Assembly (NCBI GenBank): GCA_021775715.1
Contig: JAJFHI010000410.1
Span: forward strand, 1 to 6,254
Direction: 5' to 3'
Source: Hyphomicrobiaceae bacterium
Lineage (GTDB): Bacteria > Pseudomonadota > Alphaproteobacteria > Rhizobiales > Hyphomicrobiaceae
Length of the DNA: 6,254 nt
The first letter of the stretch is position 1, and each line of letters starts with the position of its first letter. Below the pieces are notes generated by a model. The model worked only from the letters and a program-made list of their open reading frames with translations, searched no databases and was not told the origin of the DNA. This document shows, piece after piece, positions 1 to 5,778 of this stretch. Made by a program: the position numbers and the translations under genes.

Positions 1-150
1 ATCCACCAAGGGCATCTTGAGAGTTCCAATGTCGATCCGGTTCGTGAGATTACCGACCTTATTCAGGCGCAGCGCTCCTATGAAATGAACTCAAAAATCA
101 TCCAAGCCGTCGACGACATGTTTGGCACGATTGCAAAGGGAATTCGATGA
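1..150 (+). CDS. flgG: Flagellar distal rod protein FlgG, 3' end only
   Basis: The first 49 codons of the window, read in frame from base 1 to the TGA at 148-150, are the C-terminus of FlgG; the start lies upstream of the window. FlgG forms the distal rod that crosses the periplasm inside the P- and L-rings and connects to the hook. The visible residues include ESSNVDPVREITDLIQAQRS followed by YEMNSKIIQAVDDM, which is the conserved C-terminal signature of the rod/hook family, including the helix that packs in the D0 domain. The protein ends with GTIAKGIR. FlgG is preferred over FlgF or FlgE because the ESSNV..V.EIT.LI.AQR.YE.NSK pattern and the position directly before flgA and flgI match rhizobial flgG. 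The stop overlaps the flgA start by four bases (ATGA). Confidence 0.93.
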   Translation: MHQGHLESSNVDPVREITDLIQAQRSYEMNSKIIQAVDDMFGTIAKGIR

Positions 151-647
151 ATTCACTTCGAGGCAGAATGCATAATCCTTTATTGCACGTCATCTTTGCG
201 GTCTCGATTGTTGTTTGTAGCGTCGCATCATTTTCTTGTCGCTCGGAAGCGGGGCGGATAGTTTCAATACCTGTCACGAGCATCGTCCTCTATCCCGGAG
301 ACGCGATATCTAACGCAGTTTTGGTGATGCGAAAAATGCGGTCACGCAAGCTTGGAGCGATGCCAGTGATCCGTGATCCATCACAACTGAGAGGGCGAGT
401 TGCGCTCCGAACGATTTTGCCCGGACGGCCAATTTTTCTCAACAGTGTAGGTATTCCCGACGTGATTAAGCAGGGAAGCTTGGTTGTTGTGCAATTCAAA
501 GTGGGTACGCTCGCGATTTCAAGCCGTGCAAACGCGCTGCAATCAGGCAGAACCGGTGACATGATTACTTTGCGAAATATTGAAACGGGACGCGTTATTT
601 CCGGCCGAGTTGGCGCAGATAAAATCGTTAGGGTTGACGGACAATGA
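147..647 (+). CDS. flgA: P-ring assembly chaperone FlgA
   Basis: This 166-residue protein is the periplasmic chaperone that helps FlgI assemble the P-ring around the rod. The N-terminus has a basic start (RGRMHNP) and a hydrophobic stretch at about residues 11-30 ending near SEA-G (about 33-36), which looks like a Sec signal peptide. The mature part carries the SAF-type features of FlgA: a first strand region IPVTSIVLYPGDAIS (about 41-55), then LRTILPGRPIFLNSVG followed by a beta-rich C-terminal half ending GRVISGRVGADKIVRV. It is short compared with the enterobacterial protein of about 220 residues, as is usual in rhizobia. The ATG at 147 is chosen because it overlaps the flgG stop and has a purine-rich AAGGGAA (136-142) just upstream; an internal ATG at 168 would also leave a signal sequence but lacks this context. 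The stop overlaps the flgI start. Confidence 0.9.
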   Translation: MNSLRGRMHNPLLHVIFAVSIVVCSVASFSCRSEAGRIVSIPVTSIVLYPGDAISNAVLVMRKMRSRKLGAMPVIRDPSQLRGRVALRTILPGRPIFLNSVGIPDVIKQGSLVVVQFKVGTLAISSRANALQSGRTGDMITLRNIETGRVISGRVGADKIVRVDGQ

Positions 648-1744
648 AATCATTTATTGTTGTGTTTTGTCTTTGTATCTTGGCGTCGACGGTCGCTGGG
701 GCCGGAACCCGACTGAAAGACATCACAACCGTTGGGGGCGTGCGAACCAACCAACTTGTTGGATATGGACTGGTTATCGGTTTGAACGGCACCGGAGATA
801 GCTTACGTAGCTCGCCATTCACGGGCCAAAGTCTGAAGTCGATGCTTGATAGTATGGGCATCAATATTCGCGGGCAGGATGTTCGAACACGCAACATTGC
901 AGCTGTCATTGTGACAGCTGAGCTGCCTCCATTTCTGGGTCTTGGATCGCGTATTGATGTTACGGTTTCGTCCATGGGAGATGCGACCTCTCTTGTTGGT
1001 GGCTCTCTTGTTATGAGTCCGTTGTCGGGTGCAGACAAAAAGGTTTACGCGGTGGCCCAGGGGGCTGTGGCGTCTTCTGGAGTTGTGGCGGAAGGGCGCG
1101 CAGAGAGACTGACGAGCGGCGTACCAACAAGTGGACGTATTCCCAACGGTGCTATGGTGGAACGTGAGTCGCCGCGCGTTGTCGGTAGCAAAAATCAACT
1201 GGTTCTAGAATTGCGCAATCCAGACTTTTCAACCGCTGTAAGAGTTTCGGAAGCAATTAATGCATTTACGCGTCGCCGGTTTAGGGGCTCGTTGGCTCGT
1301 GAACGGGACGCGAGGTCCGTTTCCGTTCGTGTTCCAAGGGGCATCACAGCGACTCGGTACATTGCGATGTTGGGTGAACTCGAAGTGGTCCCGGATTCAC
1401 CGGCCCGCATCGTTGTCGACGAGCGGACGGGTACGATCGTAATCGGTAAAGACGTTCAAATCTCAACTGTCGCGGTCGTGCATGGGTCAGTTGTCGTGCG
1501 GGTCACGGAAGACGAGCTTGTATCTCAACCCGCACCATTTTCCGATGGAGAAACGGTCGTTACACCGCAAACCGAAGTTGCTGCCAAGCAGGACGGCGGG
1601 GATCTATCGATCGTTAAGGGAAACAATCTAAAAACTCTCGTCAATGGTTTGAACCGCATTGGTTTGAAGCCATCTGGTATCATTGCAATTTTGCAGGCGA
1701 TTAAGTCGTCGGGTGCGCTGCAGGCGGATCTGGTGGTGCAATGA
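644..1744 (+). CDS. flgI: Flagellar P-ring protein FlgI
   Basis: This 366-residue protein has the normal length for FlgI, the subunit of the periplasmic ring in the peptidoglycan layer that acts as a bushing for the rod. A Sec signal peptide (KSFIVVFCLCILASTVAGA, about residues 2-20) is followed by the conserved N-terminal block RLKDITTVGGVRTNQLVGYG and VIGLNGTGDS. Other family blocks are AAVIVTAELPPF, GSRIDVTVSSMGDATSL, RIPNGAMVERE, ARIVVDERTGTIVIGKDVQI and the C-terminal LVNGLNRIGLKPSGIIAIL ending in SSGALQADLVVQ. Its two cysteines lie in the signal peptide, so the mature protein has none, unlike the disulfide-containing E. coli protein. It overlaps flgA upstream and motE downstream by four bases each. 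A perfect 21-bp hyphenated palindrome lies inside the gene at 900-920. Confidence 0.97.
   Translation: MKSFIVVFCLCILASTVAGAGTRLKDITTVGGVRTNQLVGYGLVIGLNGTGDSLRSSPFTGQSLKSMLDSMGINIRGQDVRTRNIAAVIVTAELPPFLGLGSRIDVTVSSMGDATSLVGGSLVMSPLSGADKKVYAVAQGAVASSGVVAEGRAERLTSGVPTSGRIPNGAMVERESPRVVGSKNQLVLELRNPDFSTAVRVSEAINAFTRRRFRGSLARERDARSVSVRVPRGITATRYIAMLGELEVVPDSPARIVVDERTGTIVIGKDVQISTVAVVHGSVVVRVTEDELVSQPAPFSDGETVVTPQTEVAAKQDGGDLSIVKGNNLKTLVNGLNRIGLKPSGIIAILQAIKSSGALQADLVVQ
900..920 (+). repeat. Perfect hyphenated palindrome inside flgI
   Basis: CAGCTGTCA (900-908), TTG, then TGACAGCTG (912-920) form 9-bp perfect arms around three bases. It lies in the codons for the conserved FlgI stretch AAVIVTAE. 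It could be an operator-like site or an mRNA hairpin, or simply a product of codon choice. Confidence 0.7.
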
Positions 1745-2574
1745 TCCGGTCACGACCAGAACTCGGCGAAGCCTCGAACATTGTGATCAATTGTCGTGTG
1801 CTTGTCTGCACGATAGTCGCTTTGTTCATTGGCTCGCTTGTGTTTGCGTCAGTAGGCCAAGCGCAGTCGGCTTTTCCAAAGGACGCGTGGGCTACGGAAT
1901 TGATTGAGCCCGAGCTGGCAGACTATTGGGGCGAGAAGAAAACGCCCATGGACGTTGAACGAGGACCCGCTGACCGGTTTTCAGCTCGGCGTAATTATAT
2001 TCCATTGCCGGCGCGAAACCCAAGGCAGAAGGCGATGCCGGCCATGGCGCAAAAGATACCTGCCGAACCTCCTCCTGAGACTTTGATCACAACTGGCGCA
2101 ATAGAGAAAACGATCCCACCTGCACCAGTTGAATTACCAAAGTCGAAACTTGCGAGAAATTATTGCTTGGCGTTGAAGAGTGGAGCTGAGAACGCGCGGC
2201 TTGAATGGCAGAGAAGAGACTTGGAGAAAGTTAAAACGCTGGTCCAACAGCAGACCAACGAACTTAAGAAAAAGATCTCTGAGCTAGAAATGTGGTTCGG
2301 TCGGCGGCAGGCGATCGCGATGGATTACGAAAAACAGCTCATGCATATCTACAAGCAGATGCAGCCTGACAATGCAGCAAATCAGTTGGGCAGCATGAAG
2401 GTCAGTATCGCCAAGCGGATCTTGTTGATGCTTGGCCCTGGGAACGCCAGCGCAATCCTTGATGAAATGGACCCAACCAAGGCTGCAGCACTCACGTCGT
2501 TGATAGCTACGGAAGCGCGAAGCTTGGCCATGCAGTCGAAAGCTGCAAAGAAAATAGCAGGCAATGTGCAATGA
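1741..2574 (+). CDS. motE: MotE-family periplasmic motility chaperone, with extended proline-rich segment
   Basis: This 277-residue protein is assigned to MotE, described in Sinorhizobium meliloti as a periplasmic chaperone for the motor protein MotC. A hydrophobic segment at about residues 19-38, ending FASVGQAQ, is a signal peptide or anchor. Residues about 45-138 are a low-complexity, proline- and charge-rich stretch (for example IPAEPPPE and IPPAPVELP). Cys142 (in NYCLAL) is the only cysteine after the signal region and precedes a charged coiled coil at about 150-205. The C-terminal part, SIAKRILLMLGPGNASAILDEMDPTKAAALTSLIA, has the MgtE-N-like helical repeat seen in this family. From memory, rhizobial MotE is about 180 residues and lacks most of the proline-rich stretch, so this version looks extended. 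Position between flgI and flgH matches rhizobial motE. It overlaps both neighbours by ATGA. Confidence 0.82.
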   Translation: MIRSRPELGEASNIVINCRVLVCTIVALFIGSLVFASVGQAQSAFPKDAWATELIEPELADYWGEKKTPMDVERGPADRFSARRNYIPLPARNPRQKAMPAMAQKIPAEPPPETLITTGAIEKTIPPAPVELPKSKLARNYCLALKSGAENARLEWQRRDLEKVKTLVQQQTNELKKKISELEMWFGRRQAIAMDYEKQLMHIYKQMQPDNAANQLGSMKVSIAKRILLMLGPGNASAILDEMDPTKAAALTSLIATEARSLAMQSKAAKKIAGNVQ

Positions 2575-3290
2575 AGTTGCAAGTTATTTTATCGACAATT
2601 TTATTGTCCGGTCTGCTCGGCGGTTGTGCGGGGAATGTGCGAGAAATTGGCCAGTCGCCGTTGATGTCTCCTATTGGCGAGGGGCTCGTCCAAGAAACAG
2701 CTGCTATACCTCTGTCCGATAGTTATGAAGATGGCGTTGAGACTGGGTCCACTTGGAGGGATGAGGGCCGCGATCTTTTTCGAGATCCACGTGCTCGGCG
2801 CAAAGGCGATATTCTGACAGTTGAGATATCAATCAAAGACAAAGCGTCTCTCGACAACTCCTCCAATCGATCACGCGATTCGACCGGAGGCGTTGGTGCC
2901 AATTTGGACTTTTCCGGGACAGCCAAATTCTTTAAAGCAACGGGTGATGCTGCTGCCAATTTAGATTTCAATGGCAATACGGAAACCAAAGGAAGCGGCA
3001 CGATAAAACGTTCGGAAAGTATTGAACTACTTGTGGCTGCGATTGTTGTTGATGTTTTGCCAAACGGGAATCTGTTGGTGAGTGGAAGTCAGGAAGTTCG
3101 TGTGAATTATGAGCTGCGTGAGCTTCGCGTTTCGGGGATCGTCCGGCCTCGTGACATTAATACAGACAATAAAATTTCGTACGAAAAGATAGCCGAGGCT
3201 CGCATCGATTACGGTGGGCGTGGGCGATTGACGGAAGTACAGCAACCGGGATGGGGCCATCAACTGTTTGATCTCATTACTCCGTTTTAA
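2571..3290 (+). CDS. flgH: Flagellar L-ring lipoprotein FlgH
   Basis: This 239-residue protein is the outer-membrane L-ring subunit, forming the outer bushing for the rod. The first 18 residues are a lipoprotein signal peptide with lipobox LGG-Cys19, so the mature protein should be lipidated at Cys19. Conserved FlgH blocks follow in order: DLFRDPRARRKGDILTVEIS, KDKASLDNSSNRSRDS, a Gly/Asn/Phe-rich segment, GSGTIKRSESIELLVAAIVV, VLPNGNLLVSGSQEVRVNYE, and IVRPRDINTDNKISYEKIAE with the C-terminal GRGRLTEVQQPGWGHQL. Length is normal for the family. The start overlaps the motE stop by four bases. The gene ends in TAA and is followed by the only true gap in the operon, 31 bases before fliL. Confidence 0.97.
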   Translation: MKLQVILSTILLSGLLGGCAGNVREIGQSPLMSPIGEGLVQETAAIPLSDSYEDGVETGSTWRDEGRDLFRDPRARRKGDILTVEISIKDKASLDNSSNRSRDSTGGVGANLDFSGTAKFFKATGDAAANLDFNGNTETKGSGTIKRSESIELLVAAIVVDVLPNGNLLVSGSQEVRVNYELRELRVSGIVRPRDINTDNKISYEKIAEARIDYGGRGRLTEVQQPGWGHQLFDLITPF

Positions 3291-3301
3291 GTAGATTCTA
3301 A
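3287..3301 (+). promoter_or_regulatory. Possible CtrA-like box, TTAA-N7-CTAA
   Basis: The end of flgH and the start of the gap before fliL read TTAA, seven bases (GTAGATT), then CTAA. The alphaproteobacterial cell-cycle regulator CtrA binds TTAA-N7-TTAA, so this matches seven of eight fixed positions. It lies at the only spot in the operon where genes do not overlap, about 20 bases before the fliL start, and CtrA controls flagellar class II genes in Caulobacter. The region is AT-rich, so a chance match is quite possible, and no clear -10/-35 pair accompanies it. Confidence 0.2.
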
Positions 3302-3307
3302 GTTAAT

Positions 3308-3312
3308 GAAGG
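3308..3312 (+). promoter_or_regulatory. Ribosome binding site deciding the fliL TTG start
   Basis: GAAGG at 3308-3312 ends nine bases before the TTG at 3322. No ATG or GTG exists in the fliL frame between the TGA at 3307-3309 and this TTG, and the first in-frame ATG (3358) would remove the charged cytoplasmic tail. This supports TTG as the initiation codon. Confidence 0.55.
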
Positions 3313-3321
3313 CTGTCAAAA

Positions 3322-3825
3322 TTGGCTGACGAAGAGAAAAAATCATCCAAGAGTAGCATGCCCTTCATTGTGGGTCTGGTCGTCGTGACACTTGTTGCGG
3401 CTGGTGGCGGCGTTGGCTTGTCGATGCTTTCGCCAGCTTCTGAAGATGGCGACCATGGCCCGGAAGTGAGTTCCCACAGTACGGAAAAAAAAGAGACGGA
3501 CGGTAAGCCTGCTAAAGAAGGTCAGCAAGTTTCGGTGCTTGTTCCGATGAAGCCGATCATAACAAATATCGGCAAGGAATCGAAGACGTTGATCCGGATC
3601 GAGTCGATACTCGTCATGAAAGCGGAACATTCGGACAAATCTGACTATATGGCTGACAAAATTTCCGAAGACATTCTGGTTTATCTCAGATCGATTTCAC
3701 TACGCGATATTGAAGGGGCATTGGGGCTTTTGAACTTGATGGAAGATTTGAATATTCGTGCCGCGGCGCGCAGCGAACAAAAAGTCTCGGAAGTTCTCAT
3801 TCAGTCATTGGTGGTTGAGCGATGA
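3322..3825 (+). CDS. fliL: Flagellar basal body-associated protein FliL
   Basis: This 167-residue, single-span inner-membrane protein associates with the stator around the basal body and supports torque. It has a short charged cytoplasmic tail (ADEEKKSSKSS), one membrane helix at about residues 13-36 (PFIVGLVVVTLVAAGGGVGL), a charged linker at about 37-68, and the periplasmic FliL domain. That domain includes PMKPIITNIGKESKTLIRIE, followed by the segment ADKISEDILVYLRSISLRDI and a C-terminal helix ending in KVSEVLIQSLVVER. The length is typical. The start is the TTG at 3322, judged by the upstream GAAGG and by the need for the N-terminal tail; the alternative ATG at 3358 would begin inside the membrane segment. 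The stop overlaps the fliP start (ATGA), as at most junctions here. Confidence 0.9.
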   Translation: MADEEKKSSKSSMPFIVGLVVVTLVAAGGGVGLSMLSPASEDGDHGPEVSSHSTEKKETDGKPAKEGQQVSVLVPMKPIITNIGKESKTLIRIESILVMKAEHSDKSDYMADKISEDILVYLRSISLRDIEGALGLLNLMEDLNIRAAARSEQKVSEVLIQSLVVER

Positions 3826-4571
3826 TAGGCCGCCTCTTCGCCACAACCATTTTCTTGGTTCTAACAACATACGATGTGCAGGCACAGTCTCTGGGCATCG
3901 ATCTTTCTGCAACCGGAAGCGATGGCGCCACGAGCTCACGCATCATTCAGTTGGTTGTCGCAATCACCGTTCTGTCGGTTGCGCCCGGACTGCTGATCAT
4001 GCTCACGACATTCACGAGATTTACGATCGTTCTGTCATTTCTAAGAACGGGTCTTGGGCTGCAAACATCACCAGCCAATCTCGTTTTGATCAGCTTGGCT
4101 CTCTTTATGACATTCTACGTCATGTCGCCGACGTTTGATAAGGCCTGGCAAAACGGTATTAGTCCGCTGCTGGAAAACAAGATAACGGAGAAGGAAGCCT
4201 TCGCAAAAGTTGCCCAGCCTTTTCGTGCGTTTATGGTCGCGAATGTCAGGCCAAAGGATCTGAGCCTGTTCCAAGACCTGGCAAGGGAACGATTTGGGGA
4301 AAATACAACGGCATACGATCTCGAAACTATCGAAATGCGCATCTTGGTGCCGGCGTTTATGATTTCAGAGCTGAGGAGAGGTTTTGAAATTGGCTTCCTG
4401 ATCATCCTGCCTTTTCTCGTTATTGATATGGTGACTGCTATGATCACGATGTCGATGGGGATGATGATGCTGCCGCCAACAGTGTTGTCGCTTCCGCTAA
4501 AAATACTTTTCTTTGTTTTGATTGACGGCTGGAATCTACTTGTCGGCGGACTTGTAAGGTCAGTCGTCTGA
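3822..4571 (+). CDS. fliP: Flagellar type III export gate protein FliP
   Basis: This 249-residue protein is a core subunit of the export gate (FliP-FliQ-FliR) that sits in the membrane patch inside the MS-ring and passes rod, hook and filament subunits. A cleavable signal peptide ends near DVQA-Q (about residue 21), as in other FliP proteins. Family blocks follow: a first membrane region at about 41-62; LTTFTRFTIVLSFLRTGLG (61-79) with SPANLVLISLALFMTFYVMS; a periplasmic domain at about 104-175; and the signature MISELRRGFEIGFLIILPFL at 180-199, followed by VIDMVTAMITMSMGMMMLPP and the C-terminal VLIDGWNLLVGGLVRSVV. Length is typical. It overlaps fliL by four bases and is the last gene of the coupled operon; no intrinsic terminator follows, so some read-through into the flagellin gene is possible. 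Confidence 0.97.
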   Translation: MIGRLFATTIFLVLTTYDVQAQSLGIDLSATGSDGATSSRIIQLVVAITVLSVAPGLLIMLTTFTRFTIVLSFLRTGLGLQTSPANLVLISLALFMTFYVMSPTFDKAWQNGISPLLENKITEKEAFAKVAQPFRAFMVANVRPKDLSLFQDLARERFGENTTAYDLETIEMRILVPAFMISELRRGFEIGFLIILPFLVIDMVTAMITMSMGMMMLPPTVLSLPLKILFFVLIDGWNLLVGGLVRSVV

Positions 4572-4724
4572 GTGGATTAGGATTAGCAAAAAAGTAAGCT
4601 ATTTATTTTATGTATCAGGTGTGGCGAGTTGCGGCTGCTATGCAGCCTGTGGGCATGATGCCGTCCTCGCTATGCCGGATCGCCCGGTATGTCCCAAGTA
4701 TGCTTATAAAAGGGACATCTCCTT
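4572..4724 (+). promoter_or_regulatory. fliP-flagellin intergenic region: probable promoter and structured leader
   Basis: These 153 bases contain no gene. The first part has a tandem hexamer GGATTA (4574-4579, 4580-4585), an A run (4588-4593) and an AT-rich tract (4600-4615) that could hold a promoter, but I find no convincing -35/-10 pair and no properly spaced sigma-54 site. The second part is dense in inverted repeats: GGCTGC-TAT-GCAGCC (4633-4647), GGCAT-G-ATGCC (4652-4662), ATGCCGG/CCGGTAT (4672-4678 with 4684-4690, one G-U pair), and ATGTCCC/GGGACAT (4689-4695 with 4712-4718). GCTATGC occurs twice, at 4637 and 4669. The transcription start cannot be placed from sequence alone. Confidence 0.55.
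4689..4718 (+). promoter_or_regulatory. Hairpin hiding the flagellin Shine-Dalgarno sequence
   Basis: ATGTCCC (4689-4695) is perfectly complementary to GGGACAT (4712-4718), with a 16-base AU-rich loop. The second arm contains most of the flagellin ribosome binding site AGGGA (4711-4715), which ends nine bases before the ATG at 4725. If it folds, the stem would block ribosome entry. In Caulobacter, FlbT acts on the fljK flagellin mRNA leader, and FlbT and FlaF occur widely in alphaproteobacteria, so control of this kind is plausible. The fold itself is inferred from complementarity only. Confidence 0.5.
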
Positions 4725-5654
4725 ATGAATAGTATTATGACAAATGCAGCCGCGATGACGGCTTTGCAGTCGCTTAATGAAACCAACAAATCGTTGGAAA
4801 TGACGCAGAACCGAATTTCAACGGGACTGAGTGTTGGTTCCGCTCAAGACAACGCGGCCTACTGGTCAATTGCCACGACGATGCGTTCCGACAACTCTGC
4901 ACTGTCAACAGTTCAAGATGCGCTCGGCCTTGGTGCTGCAACCGTTGATGTTGCGACCACCGGTATGGAATCTGCGATCGATATCACAACGCAGATCAAA
5001 TCGAAGCTCGTTGCAGCTGCACAGCCCGGTGTTGACCGGAGTAAGGTGCAGAGTGAAATCACTGAGCTGCAGAACCAATTGGTAAGCGTTACAGATTCCG
5101 CTTCATTCTCGGGGCAGAACCTCCTTTCAGTCGACTCTTCGGCTGCTGGATACAACGCTACGAAATCGATTGTGTCTTCGTTTACGCGCGATTCTGCAGG
5201 CGCTGTATCTGTTGGAACGATTGATCTCGACGTTTCCAGCACTGCATTGTTCGATGCAAATGCTGCCGCTACTGGTATCCTTGACACAAACAGCACGACG
5301 ACAAACGGTGCCGTCGTTTACAATGTAGCAGACCTCGACATTTCGGCGTTGACGGATTCTACAGCTGATCTTGCTGACCTTTCGGAAATTATCTCCACGG
5401 TTGATGGTGCAATTTCTTCGATGACAACTGCGGCAGCCGACCTGGGTGCACAGCGTTCACGCGTTGACATGCAGAACGACTTTGTCTCGAACTTGATGGA
5501 TGCCATTGAGCGCGGCATTGGCTCTCTCGTAGATGCTGACATGAATGAAGAGTCAACTCGGTTGCAGGCCCTTCAGGTTCAACAGCAGCTTGGTGTGCAG
5601 GCTATGAGCATTGCGAACCAGTCAAGTCAGTCGATCTTGTCACTGTTCAGATAG
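4725..5654 (+). CDS. flaA: Flagellin (filament subunit)
   Basis: This 309-residue protein is a rhizobial-type flagellin, exported through the hollow filament and polymerised beneath the cap. The N-terminal D0/D1 region includes NSIMTNAAAMTALQSLNETN, then QNRISTGLSVGSAQDNAAYW and SIATTMRSD, with SLVSV-like coiled-coil packing continuing to SFSGQNLLS (about residue 135). The centre (about 140-210) is a variable, Ser/Thr/Ala/Asp-rich segment, short compared with enteric flagellins. The C-terminal D1/D0 region (about 215-309) ends with QVQQQLGVQAMSIANQSSQS and ILSLFR. There is no cysteine. The ATG at 4725 has AGGGA nine bases upstream, but this is within a hairpin. The gene stands alone between fliP and a terminator. 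The symbol follows the rhizobial convention for the flagellin after fliP; other copies may exist elsewhere. Confidence 0.95.
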   Translation: MNSIMTNAAAMTALQSLNETNKSLEMTQNRISTGLSVGSAQDNAAYWSIATTMRSDNSALSTVQDALGLGAATVDVATTGMESAIDITTQIKSKLVAAAQPGVDRSKVQSEITELQNQLVSVTDSASFSGQNLLSVDSSAAGYNATKSIVSSFTRDSAGAVSVGTIDLDVSSTALFDANAAATGILDTNSTTTNGAVVYNVADLDISALTDSTADLADLSEIISTVDGAISSMTTAAADLGAQRSRVDMQNDFVSNLMDAIERGIGSLVDADMNEESTRLQALQVQQQLGVQAMSIANQSSQSILSLFR

Positions 5655-5676
5655 ATTTAAACAAAATCTGACGAAG

Positions 5677-5711
5677 ATTGGCCACGTTGCTCCCAGCGTG
5701 GCCAATTTTTT
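5677..5711 (+). terminator. Intrinsic terminator after the flagellin gene
   Basis: ATTGGCCACG (5677-5686) pairs perfectly with CGTGGCCAAT (5697-5706), with two further inner pairs possible (T-G, T-A) and a six-base loop. The 3' arm runs straight into six T (5706-5711). It lies 23 bases after the flagellin stop and 68 bases before fliF, so it should end the flagellin transcript and separate it from the fliF unit. A smaller hairpin, AGATTT/AAATCT (5653-5658 with 5664-5669), sits between the stop and the terminator. Confidence 0.9.
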
Positions 5712-5715
5712 GACA
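5710..5715 (+). promoter_or_regulatory. Possible -35 element for fliF (TTGACA)
   Basis: A perfect TTGACA overlaps the last T residues of the flagellin terminator, 63 bases before the fliF start. fliF needs a promoter here because the terminator isolates it. No good -10 lies 16-18 bases downstream (that stretch is GC-rich, around CGCCCG), so only the -35 half is supported. Confidence 0.25.
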
Positions 5716-5766
5716 ACTCTCGCGCAAGGTAGCGCCCGTACCCTTTCCTCACGTCTCTAGATCGTC

Positions 5767-5772
5767 GAGGAA
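5767..5772 (+). promoter_or_regulatory. Ribosome binding site deciding the fliF start
   Basis: GAGGAA at 5767-5772 sits directly against an ATG at 5773 but places its GAGG core eight bases before the in-frame ATG at 5779. Spacing therefore favours 5779 over 5773. Confidence 0.6.
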
Positions 5773-5778
5773 ATGCGT

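Noticed and set aside
628..1198. Minus-strand open frames of 136 and 131 codons opposite flgI
   Set aside because: FlgI is unmistakable on the + strand, and the antisense products are low in hydrophobic order and unrelated to any family I know.
3758..4138. Plus-strand 126-codon frame spanning the fliL/fliP junction
   Set aside because: It is out of frame with two well-conserved flagellar genes, and its product is His/Arg/Ser-rich without domain features.
4618..4638. Sigma-54-like promoter (GG followed by GC) before the flagellin gene
   Set aside because: The GG and GC doublets are spaced by 6, 11 or 12 bases rather than the required 10.
4633..4647. GGCTGC-TAT-GCAGCC as a fliP terminator
   Set aside because: The stem is short and no T run follows it.
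4705..4710. TATAAA as a flagellin promoter -10
   Set aside because: A start from here would leave only about eight leader bases and exclude the SD at 4711-4715; no -35 lies at the right distance (GC-rich 4682-4687).
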